DNA of 11,847 nt from Anaerolineae bacterium. Lineage in GTDB: Bacteria; Chloroflexota; Anaerolineae; Aggregatilineales; Phototrophicaceae. The translations under genes were made by a program, and so were the position numbers. The notes beneath the pieces were generated by a model. That model was not told the DNA's origin and made no database searches. It worked only from the letters and a program-made list of their open reading frames with translations. The stretch lies in contig JADLHH010000355.1 of the NCBI GenBank assembly GCA_020848855.1, forward strand, positions 1 to 11,847. The letters are read 5' to 3'. Positions 1 through 6,535 of this stretch are shown here, piece by piece; the first letter of the stretch is position 1, and each line of letters begins with the position of its first letter.

Positions 1-1841
1 AATACGCACACCAGATTTTCGAATTTACGGAAGCCGTGCCCCTCGCCTTCGAATTCGACGTAGACGACCGGCACGCCGCGCCGGCGTAGCGCATCGGCGA
101 CAAACTGCGACTGGTTGGGCGGCACGACGCGGTCTTCCATCCCCTGAAAGATGATCAGCGGAACGTCGATGCGGTCGGCTTTGCTCATCGCCGAGCGCTC
201 GCGGTAGAGGTCGCGCTGCGCCGGGTAGGCGCCGACCAGCGTTTCGCAGTAATGCGACTCGTACTTGTGCGTTTCCTTATGAAAGACTTCGACATCGCTG
301 ATGCCAAAGTGACTGGAGCCAGCGGCGAAGAAGTCGCGGAACGCCAGCGCCGCGAAAGTGGTGAAGCCGCCGGCGCTGCCGCCGCGCACGATGGTGCGGT
401 TCGGGTCTGCCAACCCCTGAGCGATCAGGTAGCGCGCGCCGTTGACGGCGTCGTTCACGTCGACCACGCCCCACTGCCCGCGCAGCCGGCTGCGATATTC
501 GCGCCCGTAACCGGCGCTGCCGCCGTAGTTGATGTCCAGATAGGCGAAGCCCCGGCTGGTGAAGTACTGCACGCCCATATCGAGCGCGTTCTTGGTCGAG
601 CCGGTCGGTCCGCCGTGAACGGGGACGATCAGCGGCGGCAGCTCGCCTTCCGGCGCACGAGAGTCGGGGCTGCGCGGCGGGTGGTAGAAACCGTAGGCGC
701 GCAGCCCGTTCTGGGTTGGATAGGTAATGTGCCTGCCGGGCGAGATGTAGTCGGCGGGAATGGCGTATTTCACCGAGCTATCCAGCACGGTCGTCTGCCC
801 GGTTTTCAGGTCGAGCCGAACAAGCGAGCGCGCCTGTGTCGGCGAGGCGGCGATCAGATAAGCCGAATCGCCAACCACTTCCAGCCGGATGATGAAGGTG
901 AATTCGGTGGGGATGTCGGTGTAGGTTCCGGCTTCGGCGTCGATGATGCCGATGTGCCACGTCCCCAGGCGGTTGTTGGCGGCGAGAATCCGCGTCGGCG
1001 AGAGGAAGCGATACATGCGCAGCCCGATATTCCAGAACGGGTTGCCGATTTCGGCGTCCATCGGGCATACGGGCGACACTTCGCCGTCCTGCCAGCGATA
1101 GAGATTCCACCAGTTCGAGCGATCCGAACAGAAATAGAGGATGCCGTCGGGCGACCAGCACGGGTCGGTGACGCTTTCTTCATCGCCGCCAGCGACCTGC
1201 CGCACATTGCTCAGAGAGCCATCGGGGTTCACGTCCGCCGCCCACACGCTGCTGGAATAGAATGGCATGTGCGGGTGATTCCAGGCGATCCAAGCCAGCT
1301 TCGTGCCGTCCGGGCTGAGCGCCGGGAAGGCGACAAAGTCAGTCTGGTCGAACAGGACGGTTCCGAAGGCATCGCCATCCATGCTGATGGCGGCGATAGT
1401 GTGCTTCGGCTCGCCCGCGCCGGTGCGATCCTCACGGATACCGATCAGGCGGCGGCGCTGGCGGTCGACGATCAGGTCGGCATAGCGCATCGCGCCCGCT
1501 TCGGTGATCGGCACGGGCGCTTCGCCGGGGGTATGGCGATACAGGCGGTCGTCGGGGACATTGGAAAAATAGGTCGTGCCGTCGCTAACGGTGAAACACG
1601 CGCCGCCATATTCATATACGCGCGTCCGCACGTAGTACGGCGCGGGCGTAAGCTCTTCGATGCCATTGACGGGGTCGAAGCGGGCAATCACGCCGCGCCC
1701 GCCCTTTTCAGGGAAGTTGCGCAGCAGGTAGAGAACATCGCCATCGGTACAAAGCTGCCCGATCCAGCCGTTGGGGCTGTGCGCCACCAGCGCGGCGCTG
1801 ACAGGCGATTTCCAGCTTCCGTAAGGAGCGACGGTCGTCAT
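1..1841 (-). CDS. S9 family peptidase (prolyl oligopeptidase / acylaminoacyl peptidase type), C-terminus cut by window edge
   Basis: Reading the minus strand from the ATG at 1841 gives 613 residues open to the left edge. It begins MTTVAPYGSWKSPVSAALVA, a usual opening for bacterial S9 peptidases. An N-terminal beta-propeller-like half (WSPDG and SPDGTKLAW blade motifs) is followed by an alpha/beta-hydrolase domain from about residue 390. That domain has VHGGPTG (oxyanion region), YGGSAGYGREYR (typical of the S9C group), the nucleophile elbow RGGSAGG with Ser489, Asp570 in GMEDRVVP and His602 in GEGHGF, so the catalytic triad is complete. Probably only the last few dozen residues are missing. 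No signal peptide is seen, so a cytoplasmic role in cleaving short peptides is inferred. AAAGGA lies 11 nt upstream of the chosen ATG. An in-frame ATG at 1922 would add 27 residues of low-complexity, unconserved-looking sequence and lacks a clear ribosome site. Transcribed divergently from the aminotransferase gene. The large plus-strand open frame over this gene is an antisense shadow. Confidence 0.93.
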   Translation of the reverse strand, partial: MTTVAPYGSWKSPVSAALVAHSPNGWIGQLCTDGDVLYLLRNFPEKGGRGVIARFDPVNGIEELTPAPYYVRTRVYEYGGACFTVSDGTTYFSNVPDDRLYRHTPGEAPVPITEAGAMRYADLIVDRQRRRLIGIREDRTGAGEPKHTIAAISMDGDAFGTVLFDQTDFVAFPALSPDGTKLAWIAWNHPHMPFYSSSVWAADVNPDGSLSNVRQVAGGDEESVTDPCWSPDGILYFCSDRSNWWNLYRWQDGEVSPVCPMDAEIGNPFWNIGLRMYRFLSPTRILAANNRLGTWHIGIIDAEAGTYTDIPTEFTFIIRLEVVGDSAYLIAASPTQARSLVRLDLKTGQTTVLDSSVKYAIPADYISPGRHITYPTQNGLRAYGFYHPPRSPDSRAPEGELPPLIVPVHGGPTGSTKNALDMGVQYFTSRGFAYLDINYGGSAGYGREYRSRLRGQWGVVDVNDAVNGARYLIAQGLADPNRTIVRGGSAGGFTTFAALAFRDFFAAGSSHFGISDVEVFHKETHKYESHYCETLVGAYPAQRDLYRERSAMSKADRIDVPLIIFQGMEDRVVPPNQSQFVADALRRRGVPVVYVEFEGEGHGFRKFENLVCV

Positions 1842-1864
1842 CTCCGGGGCGTTCCTTTCTCTGA

Positions 1865-1884
1865 TGACAGGCGCTGACAGGCGC
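1865..1884. repeat. perfect 10-bp tandem repeat TGACAGGCGC x2
   Basis: TGACAGGCGC occurs at 1865-1874 and again at 1875-1884, directly upstream of the S9 peptidase start. The 13-mer GCGCTGACAGGCG at 1871-1883 also occurs at 1795-1807, inside the first codons of the peptidase gene. The repeat is plain to see; a function is not evident, and it may be a local slippage product. Confidence 0.7.
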
Positions 1885-1938
1885 TTCGACAGCGACGAGC
1901 GGACGCGGGTCGCATCCGACATCTCGATATTGACACCG

Positions 1939-1990
1939 TTGGCATGTTGTACGCAAAATGTTGTATACAATCTACATCTATTGTAAACTA
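1939..1990. promoter_or_regulatory. divergent promoter/operator region with GntR/FadR-like palindromes
   Basis: TTGTATACAA at 1961-1970 is a perfect 10-bp palindrome. TTGTACGCAA at 1947-1956 matches it at 8 of 10 positions, and a third partial copy, TTGTAAAC, starts at 1981. The form TTGTATACAA resembles operators described for FCD-type GntR regulators. On the plus strand TACAAT (1966-1971) could be a -10 box; on the minus strand TTTACA and TACAAC with a 16-nt spacer could drive the S9 gene. Both overlap the palindrome, so a bound regulator could control both divergent genes. No GntR gene is in the window, so the regulator is unknown. Confidence 0.45.
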
Positions 1991-2071
1991 GATTGGCTCG
2001 CTGTCAAAAAGTTGCCAGCGGGCAAGCCGGGCACATTAACCAGGAACGTGCATTCGGAAAGAGCAGGCTGC

Positions 2072-3448
2072 ATGAAAACCGCACAGACCGTCAAAGACGA
2101 CATTCTTCAACGCTATGAGGCGCGCACCGCCCAATCACGCCAGTTCGATCAAAGCGCGCGCATATCCCTGCCCGGCGGCGATACGCGCTGGTCAACGTAT
2201 TACCTGCCCTATCCGGTCTACATGACAGGCGGAACGGGCTGCTTCCTCGAAGATGTGGACGGGAACCAGTACCTCGACTTCCAGAATAACTACACCGTGC
2301 TGGTGCATGGGCACGCGCACCCCGCCATCACCGCCGCGCTGCAGGCGCAGGTTCCGCGCAGCGTGATCTACGGCGCGCCGTTCGCGGAGCAGTATCACCT
2401 CGCCGACCGGATCACGAAGCGGCTGCCGGGCGTGGAGATGCTGCGCTTCACGAATTCCGGCACCGAGGCGACCATGATGGCGATGCAAGCCGCCCGCGCG
2501 ATCACCGGCAAACCGGCGATCCTCAAAATGGACGGCGGCTATCACGGCTCGCATGAGTACGCGCAGGTCAACGTCTCGCCCGACCTGAGCGGCGCGGCGC
2601 TGCCTGTCCCGCACGTCGAACACGAGGGCATCCCCGGCAACATGTTCGAAACGGTGCTGGTGGCGCGCTTCAACGACGCCGCGAGCGTCGAGACGATCCT
2701 GAAGGCGCACCACGAACAGATCGCCGCCATCATCGTCGAGCCGGTGATGAACACCGCCGGGATCATCGTCGCCGACGACGAATTTCTGATCGCCCTGCGG
2801 CGGCTGGCAGATGCCTACGGCGTCCTGCTGATCTTCGACGAGGTCGTCACCTTCCGGCTGCACGAGAACGGCTACCAGGGCATGAGCGGCGTGCTGCCCG
2901 ACCTGACCGCGCTCGGCAAGCTGATCGGCGGCGGGCTGCCGGTCGGGGCGTTCGGCGGGCGCGCCGACATTCTGAGCCGCTTCGACCCCGCCGCGCCGAA
3001 GGGGCTGCATCATTCGGGCACGTTCAACGGCAACCCGCTGACGATGGCAGCCGGCATCGCCTCGGTCGAGGCGCTCACAGCGGGAGCGATTGATCACATC
3101 AACCGGCTGGGCGAGCAGATGCGCGCGGGCATCGAAGAAGCCTTCGAAGAATTCGGGCTGCACGGGCGGACGACCGGAACCGGCTCGCTGCTGTACGTCC
3201 ACTGGACGCCCGACCCGATTGAGCAAGCCGCCGACGTGGTGCGCTGGAAGCAGCGGGCGGGCGAACTGCCGCGCCTGCTGCACCTGGAACTGCTGAACCG
3301 GGGCGTGTTTGCGGCGAACCGGGGGTTGTTCAACATGTCCACACCGATGACCGAAGGCGACGTGAACAGCGCGCTGACGGCTTTCCGCGAGTCGCTCGAC
3401 GTGCTCAAGCCATACGCAGCGGAAGTCGCGCCGCACCTGCTGCGCTGA
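2072..3448 (+). CDS. class III PLP-dependent aminotransferase, glutamate-1-semialdehyde aminomutase-like
   Basis: A 458-residue fold-type I PLP enzyme, probably cytoplasmic. Visible family motifs in order: a cofactor phosphate-binding segment NSGTEATMMAMQAAR, the aromatic-stacking region DGGYHGSHEYA, IIVEPVMN, Asp256 in LIFDEVVTF (contacts the pyridine nitrogen), the Schiff-base lysine Lys283 in LGKLIGGGLPVGAFGG, and HSGTFNGNPLTMAAG. The layout is closest to HemL-like and 'aspartate aminotransferase family' members, but the usual DEV-x-TGFR is DEVVTFR here and no tetrapyrrole genes are nearby, so a role in haem synthesis should not be assumed and the substrate is unknown. The ATG at 2072 is chosen because the conserved sequence begins shortly after it. 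It has only a weak AGG four bases upstream. GTG at 2048 behind CAGGAA is an alternative; the open frame back to 1958 would run through the operator and is unlikely. Monocistronic, ending at a strong terminator. Confidence 0.92.
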   Translation: MKTAQTVKDDILQRYEARTAQSRQFDQSARISLPGGDTRWSTYYLPYPVYMTGGTGCFLEDVDGNQYLDFQNNYTVLVHGHAHPAITAALQAQVPRSVIYGAPFAEQYHLADRITKRLPGVEMLRFTNSGTEATMMAMQAARAITGKPAILKMDGGYHGSHEYAQVNVSPDLSGAALPVPHVEHEGIPGNMFETVLVARFNDAASVETILKAHHEQIAAIIVEPVMNTAGIIVADDEFLIALRRLADAYGVLLIFDEVVTFRLHENGYQGMSGVLPDLTALGKLIGGGLPVGAFGGRADILSRFDPAAPKGLHHSGTFNGNPLTMAAGIASVEALTAGAIDHINRLGEQMRAGIEEAFEEFGLHGRTTGTGSLLYVHWTPDPIEQAADVVRWKQRAGELPRLLHLELLNRGVFAANRGLFNMSTPMTEGDVNSALTAFRESLDVLKPYAAEVAPHLLR

Positions 3449-3462
3449 GCAGACGGCGACTC

Positions 3463-3496
3463 AAAAAGCGCTTCTGAACCCAGAGGCGCTTTTTTG
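3463..3496. terminator. bidirectional rho-independent terminator
   Basis: The arms AAAAGCGCTTCTG and CAGAGGCGCTTTT pair over 13 positions with one G-T wobble around the loop AACC (3477-3480). A run of A precedes the stem and a run of T follows it, so it works on both strands. It lies 14 bp after the aminotransferase stop and 22 bp from the stop of the convergent LacI gene, and should end both transcripts. Confidence 0.9.
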
Positions 3497-3517
3497 TCGC
3501 GTATGGATGGCGAGCAG

Positions 3518-4531
3518 CTAAGCCGAAGCGCGAATCACGAGCGAGGTCGGCAGGGTGAGCTTGACCGGGATGTCGAACACCTGACCGTCGATCTTCTCGA
3601 ACAGCCGATGCACGGCGATTTCGCCCATCGTCCGCTTGGGCACGTTGACGGTCGTCAGCGGCGGCGTGGTGTAGCTGGACTGCGCCACATTGTCGAAGCC
3701 GAGCACCGCCACGTCGTCCGGCACGCGCACCCCGGCTTCCTGGAGCGCCTGAAGCGCGCCGAAAGCGGTCTGGTCGCTCACGCAGAAAACGGCGTCGAAC
3801 TTCGTGCCGCTCTGGAGCAGCGCCTTCATTTCGAGATAGCCGACCGTCGGGTAGCTTTCGGAGAGATACGGCTGGATGAGCGCGGGGTCGATGCCGATTC
3901 CGGCTTCGTGCATGGCGATGCAGTAGCCGCGATAGCGCTCGATCAGGCTGCGATAACGGTTTGAGCCGCGTAGAAAGGCGATACGCCGGTAATTTTGCTG
4001 CAGGAGATACTGCGTCGCCTGCGCCGCCCCGGACGTGTAATCCGGCAGCACGGCGTCGATGGGCGGCTCCAGCAGGTAATTATCGACCAGAACCGCCGGG
4101 AGCTTTTCGTTCATGGCGGCGGCGACAATATCGCCGTTGAGGTCGCCCCCACCGAGCATGATGACGCCCGCCAGCGCGCCGTTGTGTTCTTCCAGCAGGC
4201 GCGGGACGGCTCGGTCATCCTCCACCACGATCAGGGCGATGTGATAATCGAGCTGGCGGGCATAGGCGTCGATACCCTGAATGACTTCGCCGTAAAACAT
4301 GTCGGAAAATGGCGATAATGGGAGCTTCTCGATGAGCAAGCCGACGAAGCGCGGGTCGGTCGTGGCGCTGCCGCGCCGGGGCAGGTAACCCAGGTTGGCG
4401 ATGGCGCTGGCAATGCGGTCGCGCGTCGCGTCGGCAAGACCCGGCTTGTCGTTGAGAAAGTTGGAGACAGTCGCTATCGAGACGCTGGCTTCGGCTGCTA
4501 CGTCGCGGATCGTCACTTTACGAGTTGGCAC
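3518..4531 (-). CDS. LacI family transcriptional regulator (probable repressor of the adjacent sugar operon)
   Basis: A full-length LacI/GalR regulator of 337 residues from GTG 4531. The N-terminal helix-turn-helix covers about residues 6-27 (VTIRDVAAEASVSIATVSNF), followed by the hinge near YLPRRG. A periplasmic-binding-protein-like effector domain follows, with typical words such as FVGLLIE, AVFCVSDQTAFGALQALQEAGVRVPDDVAVLGFDN and TTVNVPKRTMGEIAVHRLFE. It is transcribed divergently from the sugar operon at 5105, the usual arrangement for a local repressor relieved by an imported sugar; this role is inferred. Start choice: GTG 4531 has AAAGGGA (4540-4546) with an 8-nt gap and puts the helix-turn-helix at the very N-terminus, as usual. 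The in-frame ATG at 4555 adds eight residues but has no ribosome site. A possible -10 box TAATAT lies at 4583-4588 on the minus strand. Confidence 0.94.
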   Translation of the reverse strand: MPTRKVTIRDVAAEASVSIATVSNFLNDKPGLADATRDRIASAIANLGYLPRRGSATTDPRFVGLLIEKLPLSPFSDMFYGEVIQGIDAYARQLDYHIALIVVEDDRAVPRLLEEHNGALAGVIMLGGGDLNGDIVAAAMNEKLPAVLVDNYLLEPPIDAVLPDYTSGAAQATQYLLQQNYRRIAFLRGSNRYRSLIERYRGYCIAMHEAGIGIDPALIQPYLSESYPTVGYLEMKALLQSGTKFDAVFCVSDQTAFGALQALQEAGVRVPDDVAVLGFDNVAQSSYTTPPLTTVNVPKRTMGEIAVHRLFEKIDGQVFDIPVKLTLPTSLVIRASA

Positions 4532-4539
4532 AGCATGAG

Positions 4540-4546
4540 TCCCTTT
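4540..4546 (-). promoter_or_regulatory. ribosome binding site deciding a GTG start for the LacI gene
   Basis: AAAGGGA on the minus strand lies 8 nt before the GTG at 4531. The ATG at 4555 is preceded by TTTCCTGA, which has no anti-16S match, so the GTG is the better start. Confidence 0.6.
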
Positions 4547-4680
4547 GTTCGCCATTCAGGAAATACGGTACGCCGCAGGTAGATATTACACCATGCAAAT
4601 TAACTTGGGTCTACATTTCTCTTGACTGCTGCCGGATGACCCGTAATTGAGCGAGACGCCCAGCAATTTTAGAAAACAAT

Positions 4681-4709
4681 TTGACTCGATTACTGAAATG
4701 AGCTAGATT
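4681..4709 (+). promoter_or_regulatory. sigma70-type promoter, probably of the sugar operon
   Basis: TTGACT (4681-4686; 5 of 6 to consensus) and TAGATT (4704-4709; 4 of 6) are separated by exactly 17 bp within the AT-rich stretch upstream of the operon. A start site near 4716 would give a leader of roughly 390 nt before the binding-protein gene. A second TTGACT at 4622-4627 has no good -10 partner. Confidence 0.5.
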
Positions 4710-4754
4710 ATGGATATTAATTTTACTTCTATTTTACTGAAATTTCAAATGAGC
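4690..4754. repeat. repeated operator-like words around the promoter (TTACTGAAAT, AAATGAGC, TGAAATTTCA)
   Basis: TTACTGAAAT occurs at 4690-4699 (within the promoter spacer) and at 4734-4743 (just downstream of the predicted start site), 44 bp apart, about four helical turns. AAATGAGC follows both copies (4696-4703 and 4747-4754). The second copy includes the perfect palindrome TGAAATTTCA (4738-4747). A pair of sites placed over and after a promoter suits a LacI-type dimer or tetramer, although the central CG common in LacI operators is absent. Confidence 0.35.
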
Positions 4755-4806
4755 CTGAATTTTGTTCACTCCTCAACCTGCAAATGCTCAGTTGATCGCG
4801 GTCTTC

Positions 4807-4828
4807 GCCGAGGGTTTAAGCCCTCGGC
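4807..4828. repeat. hairpin 1 in operon leader
   Basis: Arms GCCGAGGG (4807-4814) and CCCTCGGC (4821-4828) pair perfectly over 8 bp around the loop TTTAAG. No T-run follows, so it is not an intrinsic terminator. It resembles dispersed REP-type intergenic palindromes or a structured RNA element. Confidence 0.75.
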
Positions 4829-4839
4829 TCGCGCAAAAC

Positions 4840-4896
4840 GTCGCCCACTGAAGGGGCGACTCAACCTAATCAGATTTCGAGCGACCCTGAGTCGCC
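4840..4896. repeat. hairpin 2 with a mutually exclusive alternative stem
   Basis: Arms GTCGCCC (4840-4846) and GGGCGAC (4854-4860) form a 7-bp stem with a 7-nt loop. The right arm is also part of GGCGACTCA (4855-4863), which pairs perfectly over 9 bp with TGAGTCGCC (4888-4896). The two stems share bases and cannot coexist. A third small stem, GCGAC and GTCGC around CCTGA (4881-4895), also competes. Confidence 0.65.
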
Positions 4897-4905
4897 ACGT
4901 CGGAC

Positions 4906-4931
4906 TCGCTGGCGGTTCAAACTGCCAGCGA
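4906..4931. repeat. hairpin 3 in operon leader
   Basis: Arms TCGCTGGCGGTT (4906-4917) and AACTGCCAGCGA (4920-4931) pair over up to 12 positions with one G-T wobble; the innermost pairs must open for the loop. No T-run follows. With hairpins 1 and 2 it makes a compact cluster about 175-300 nt before the binding-protein start. Confidence 0.7.
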
Positions 4932-5094
4932 CCTGCCGTCACTCGTCATACTGGCTTTTGCATACACACGCTCAGCCTTCACACAACCGCATCTGCCGTT
5001 GACTTCCGACCTGCAAGCAGAAGGGAGGCGATTCGACCGCGCAAAACGGACTTCAATTAGATATAGATAGGCACACCCACTTTTCACATCTGAT

Positions 5095-5099
5095 GGAGG
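5095..5099 (+). promoter_or_regulatory. ribosome binding site of the binding-protein gene
   Basis: GGAGG sits 5 nt before the ATG at 5105. The in-frame ATG at 5093 lies beside and before this site and would add only MEVN, so 5105 is the true start. Confidence 0.85.
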
Positions 5100-5104
5100 T
5101 AAAT

Positions 5105-6433
5105 ATGAGGACTCACGTTTTCAAGGCAGTACGGCGCTCGGCGCTCATTCTGGCAGTTTTTTCCCTGGTGATCGCGGTCGGCGCGGTCGCGTTCGTGCCC
5201 GGCGTGGCAGCGCAGGAGCCGGTCACGATCGGCTTCGCCTATGGATCGTTCGCGCCGCAGGAAAAATGGGAAGTGTACTTCGCCGATTTCCTGGCAGCGC
5301 ACCCCGAAGTCACCATCAACTACATTCCGGTTCCGCTGGATGATGGCTGGGGCGATTACACGCAGAAGATCATCACTCTGATGGTCGGCGGCGAGTCGGT
5401 AGACATCATCTGGAACGCGATTGAAGCCGTGCCGCTGATGGCGGACAAGGGCGTCCTGCGCGAACTGGACTCGTTCATGGCAGACGATCCGGACATTCAG
5501 GGGTACATCGACGACGTGAACCCGCAACTGCTGCAGGGTCTGCGCTGGAAAGACCAGCAGTTCCTGCTGCCGTTCGCCTGGAACGCCGTGCTGATGTACT
5601 ACAACAAGCAGGTGTTCGCGGATGCCGGCGTCGCGGAACCGGCGGCGGACTGGACGTGGGACGATTTCCTGGCGGCTGCCCAGCAGCTCACCCAGGATAC
5701 CAATGGCGACGGCACGCCGGATATCTGGGGCTTCCAGACCGGATTTAGCACCTGGTCGCTGGGTCCGTGGCCGATCTCCAACGGGAGCTTCTGGCTGAGT
5801 GAAGATTTCAGCGAACCCTGGTACACCCGCCCGGAGACAATCGAAGCCGTGCAGTTCGCGCGCGACCTGATCTGGGAACACGGCGTCGCGCCGTCGGGCG
5901 ACTTCAGCCCGGAAGCCGCGTTCGCCGCCGGGACGCTGGCGATGTTCCCCGCCGCGCCGGCAACCCGTGAAGGTCTGCTCGCCTCTGGCATGAGCGCTGA
6001 CCAGTACGATGTCGCCTACTGGCCTACGAAAACCGGTGATGGCACGCACGGCACGATCTGGGGCACGGACGGTTACGGCATCACCACGAACAGCCAGCAC
6101 CCCGATATCGCCTGGGCAATGCTGAAGGAACTGGTCAGCAACAACGTGATGTCGAGCCTGCTGTCGGGTCAGTATGCGTCCGCCAGCGCCCCGGCGCGCA
6201 CCTCGCTGGCGCACGATCCGCGTCTGGTGGAAGCCAGCCCGGCGAACTACCTGTACTTCTATGACGCGCTCGCCGGCGCACGGACGGTCATCAACTCGCC
6301 GATTTTCGCGGAACTGGGTGAAATCCACAGCCGCTATATGTCGCAGGTGTGGGCGAACGAAATGTCGGTGGAGGACGCCATGACCAACATTCAGGCTGAG
6401 ATGGAAGCGGCGATTGCCGAAGCCGCCGAATAA
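5105..6433 (+). CDS. ABC transporter sugar substrate-binding protein (family 1 extracellular solute-binding)
   Basis: A 442-residue secreted binding protein that captures a sugar or oligosaccharide outside the membrane and delivers it to the two permeases encoded next. A Sec signal peptide is clear: basic start (RTHVFKAVRR), hydrophobic core (about residues 12-31) and a likely cleavage after Val-Ala-Ala at residue 36, giving a mature start QEPVTIG. There is no lipobox cysteine, so it is probably not a lipoprotein. The mature part shows family 1 features: WEVYFADFLAAHPEVTINYIPV, VGGESVDIIWN, LPFAWNAVLMYYNKQVFADAG, WTWDDFLAAAQQLT and the acidic turn DTNGDGTPDIWGF, with many surface tryptophans and tyrosines as expected for sugar stacking. 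Its length is normal for the family. First gene of the operon, followed by a strong stem before the permeases. The exact ligand cannot be read from sequence; a beta-glycoside is inferred from the downstream GH116 gene. Confidence 0.93.
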   Translation: MRTHVFKAVRRSALILAVFSLVIAVGAVAFVPGVAAQEPVTIGFAYGSFAPQEKWEVYFADFLAAHPEVTINYIPVPLDDGWGDYTQKIITLMVGGESVDIIWNAIEAVPLMADKGVLRELDSFMADDPDIQGYIDDVNPQLLQGLRWKDQQFLLPFAWNAVLMYYNKQVFADAGVAEPAADWTWDDFLAAAQQLTQDTNGDGTPDIWGFQTGFSTWSLGPWPISNGSFWLSEDFSEPWYTRPETIEAVQFARDLIWEHGVAPSGDFSPEAAFAAGTLAMFPAAPATREGLLASGMSADQYDVAYWPTKTGDGTHGTIWGTDGYGITTNSQHPDIAWAMLKELVSNNVMSSLLSGQYASASAPARTSLAHDPRLVEASPANYLYFYDALAGARTVINSPIFAELGEIHSRYMSQVWANEMSVEDAMTNIQAEMEAAIAEAAE

Positions 6434-6438
6434 GGCAG

Positions 6439-6516
6439 AACGTTACTCAACGAAGGTGGGTGGAGTCGCACGACTGCACCCATCTTCAATACACTTCTGG
6501 ATTACATAGTAACGTT
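6439..6516. other. nested stem structure between binding-protein and permease genes
   Basis: Inner hairpin: GGTGGGTGGAGTCG (6455-6468) and CGACTGCACCCATC (6471-6484) pair at 12 Watson-Crick positions plus one G-T wobble and one mismatch. Outer stem: AACGTTACT (6439-6447) and AGTAACGTT (6508-6516) are perfect 9-bp inverted repeats that enclose it. No T-run follows the inner stem, so it looks like an mRNA-stabilising or attenuating element that would raise binding protein over permease, as known between malE and malF in enteric bacteria. The AACGTT cores are also palindromic and could be LacI-type half sites. Confidence 0.6.
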
Positions 6517-6535
6517 TGCAAAAAGGAAGGCGTTT

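Larger units (their letters stand above)
4532..5104. other. long intergenic region between LacI gene and sugar operon: promoter plus structured leader
   Basis: About 570 bp without a convincing gene. The left part (about 4600-4790) is much more AT-rich than the rest of the window and carries the best promoter match plus repeated operator-like words. The right part (4807-4931) holds a series of hairpins. An open frame at 4710-5060 exists, but its translation runs through the hairpins, is low-complexity and arginine-rich, resembles no family I know and has no ribosome site, so I do not call it a gene. The remainder (4932-5090) shows nothing beyond the repeated word CGCGCAAAACG (4830-4840 and 5038-5048). 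Confidence 0.75.

Noticed and set aside
252..1877. 541-codon plus-strand open frame
   Set aside because: It is antisense to the S9 peptidase, which has a full catalytic triad and family motifs; the translation here is Arg/Ala/Val-rich with no family resemblance. Long shadows are expected in GC-rich coding DNA.
2192..3436. 414-codon minus-strand open frame opposite the aminotransferase
   Set aside because: Antisense shadow without motifs; the plus-strand gene carries all PLP-site residues.
4830..5048. CGCGCAAAACG direct repeat (4830-4840 and 5038-5048)
   Set aside because: An 11-bp match in a GC-rich intergenic region with no symmetry or promoter relation; not enough to call an operator or attachment site.
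4710..5060. 116-codon plus-strand open frame in the long intergenic region
   Set aside because: It begins at the predicted transcription start with no ribosome site, runs through the hairpins and has a low-complexity, basic translation with no known family.
5084..6328. 414-codon minus-strand open frame opposite the binding protein
   Set aside because: Antisense shadow; the plus strand has a signal peptide, ribosome site and clear family motifs.
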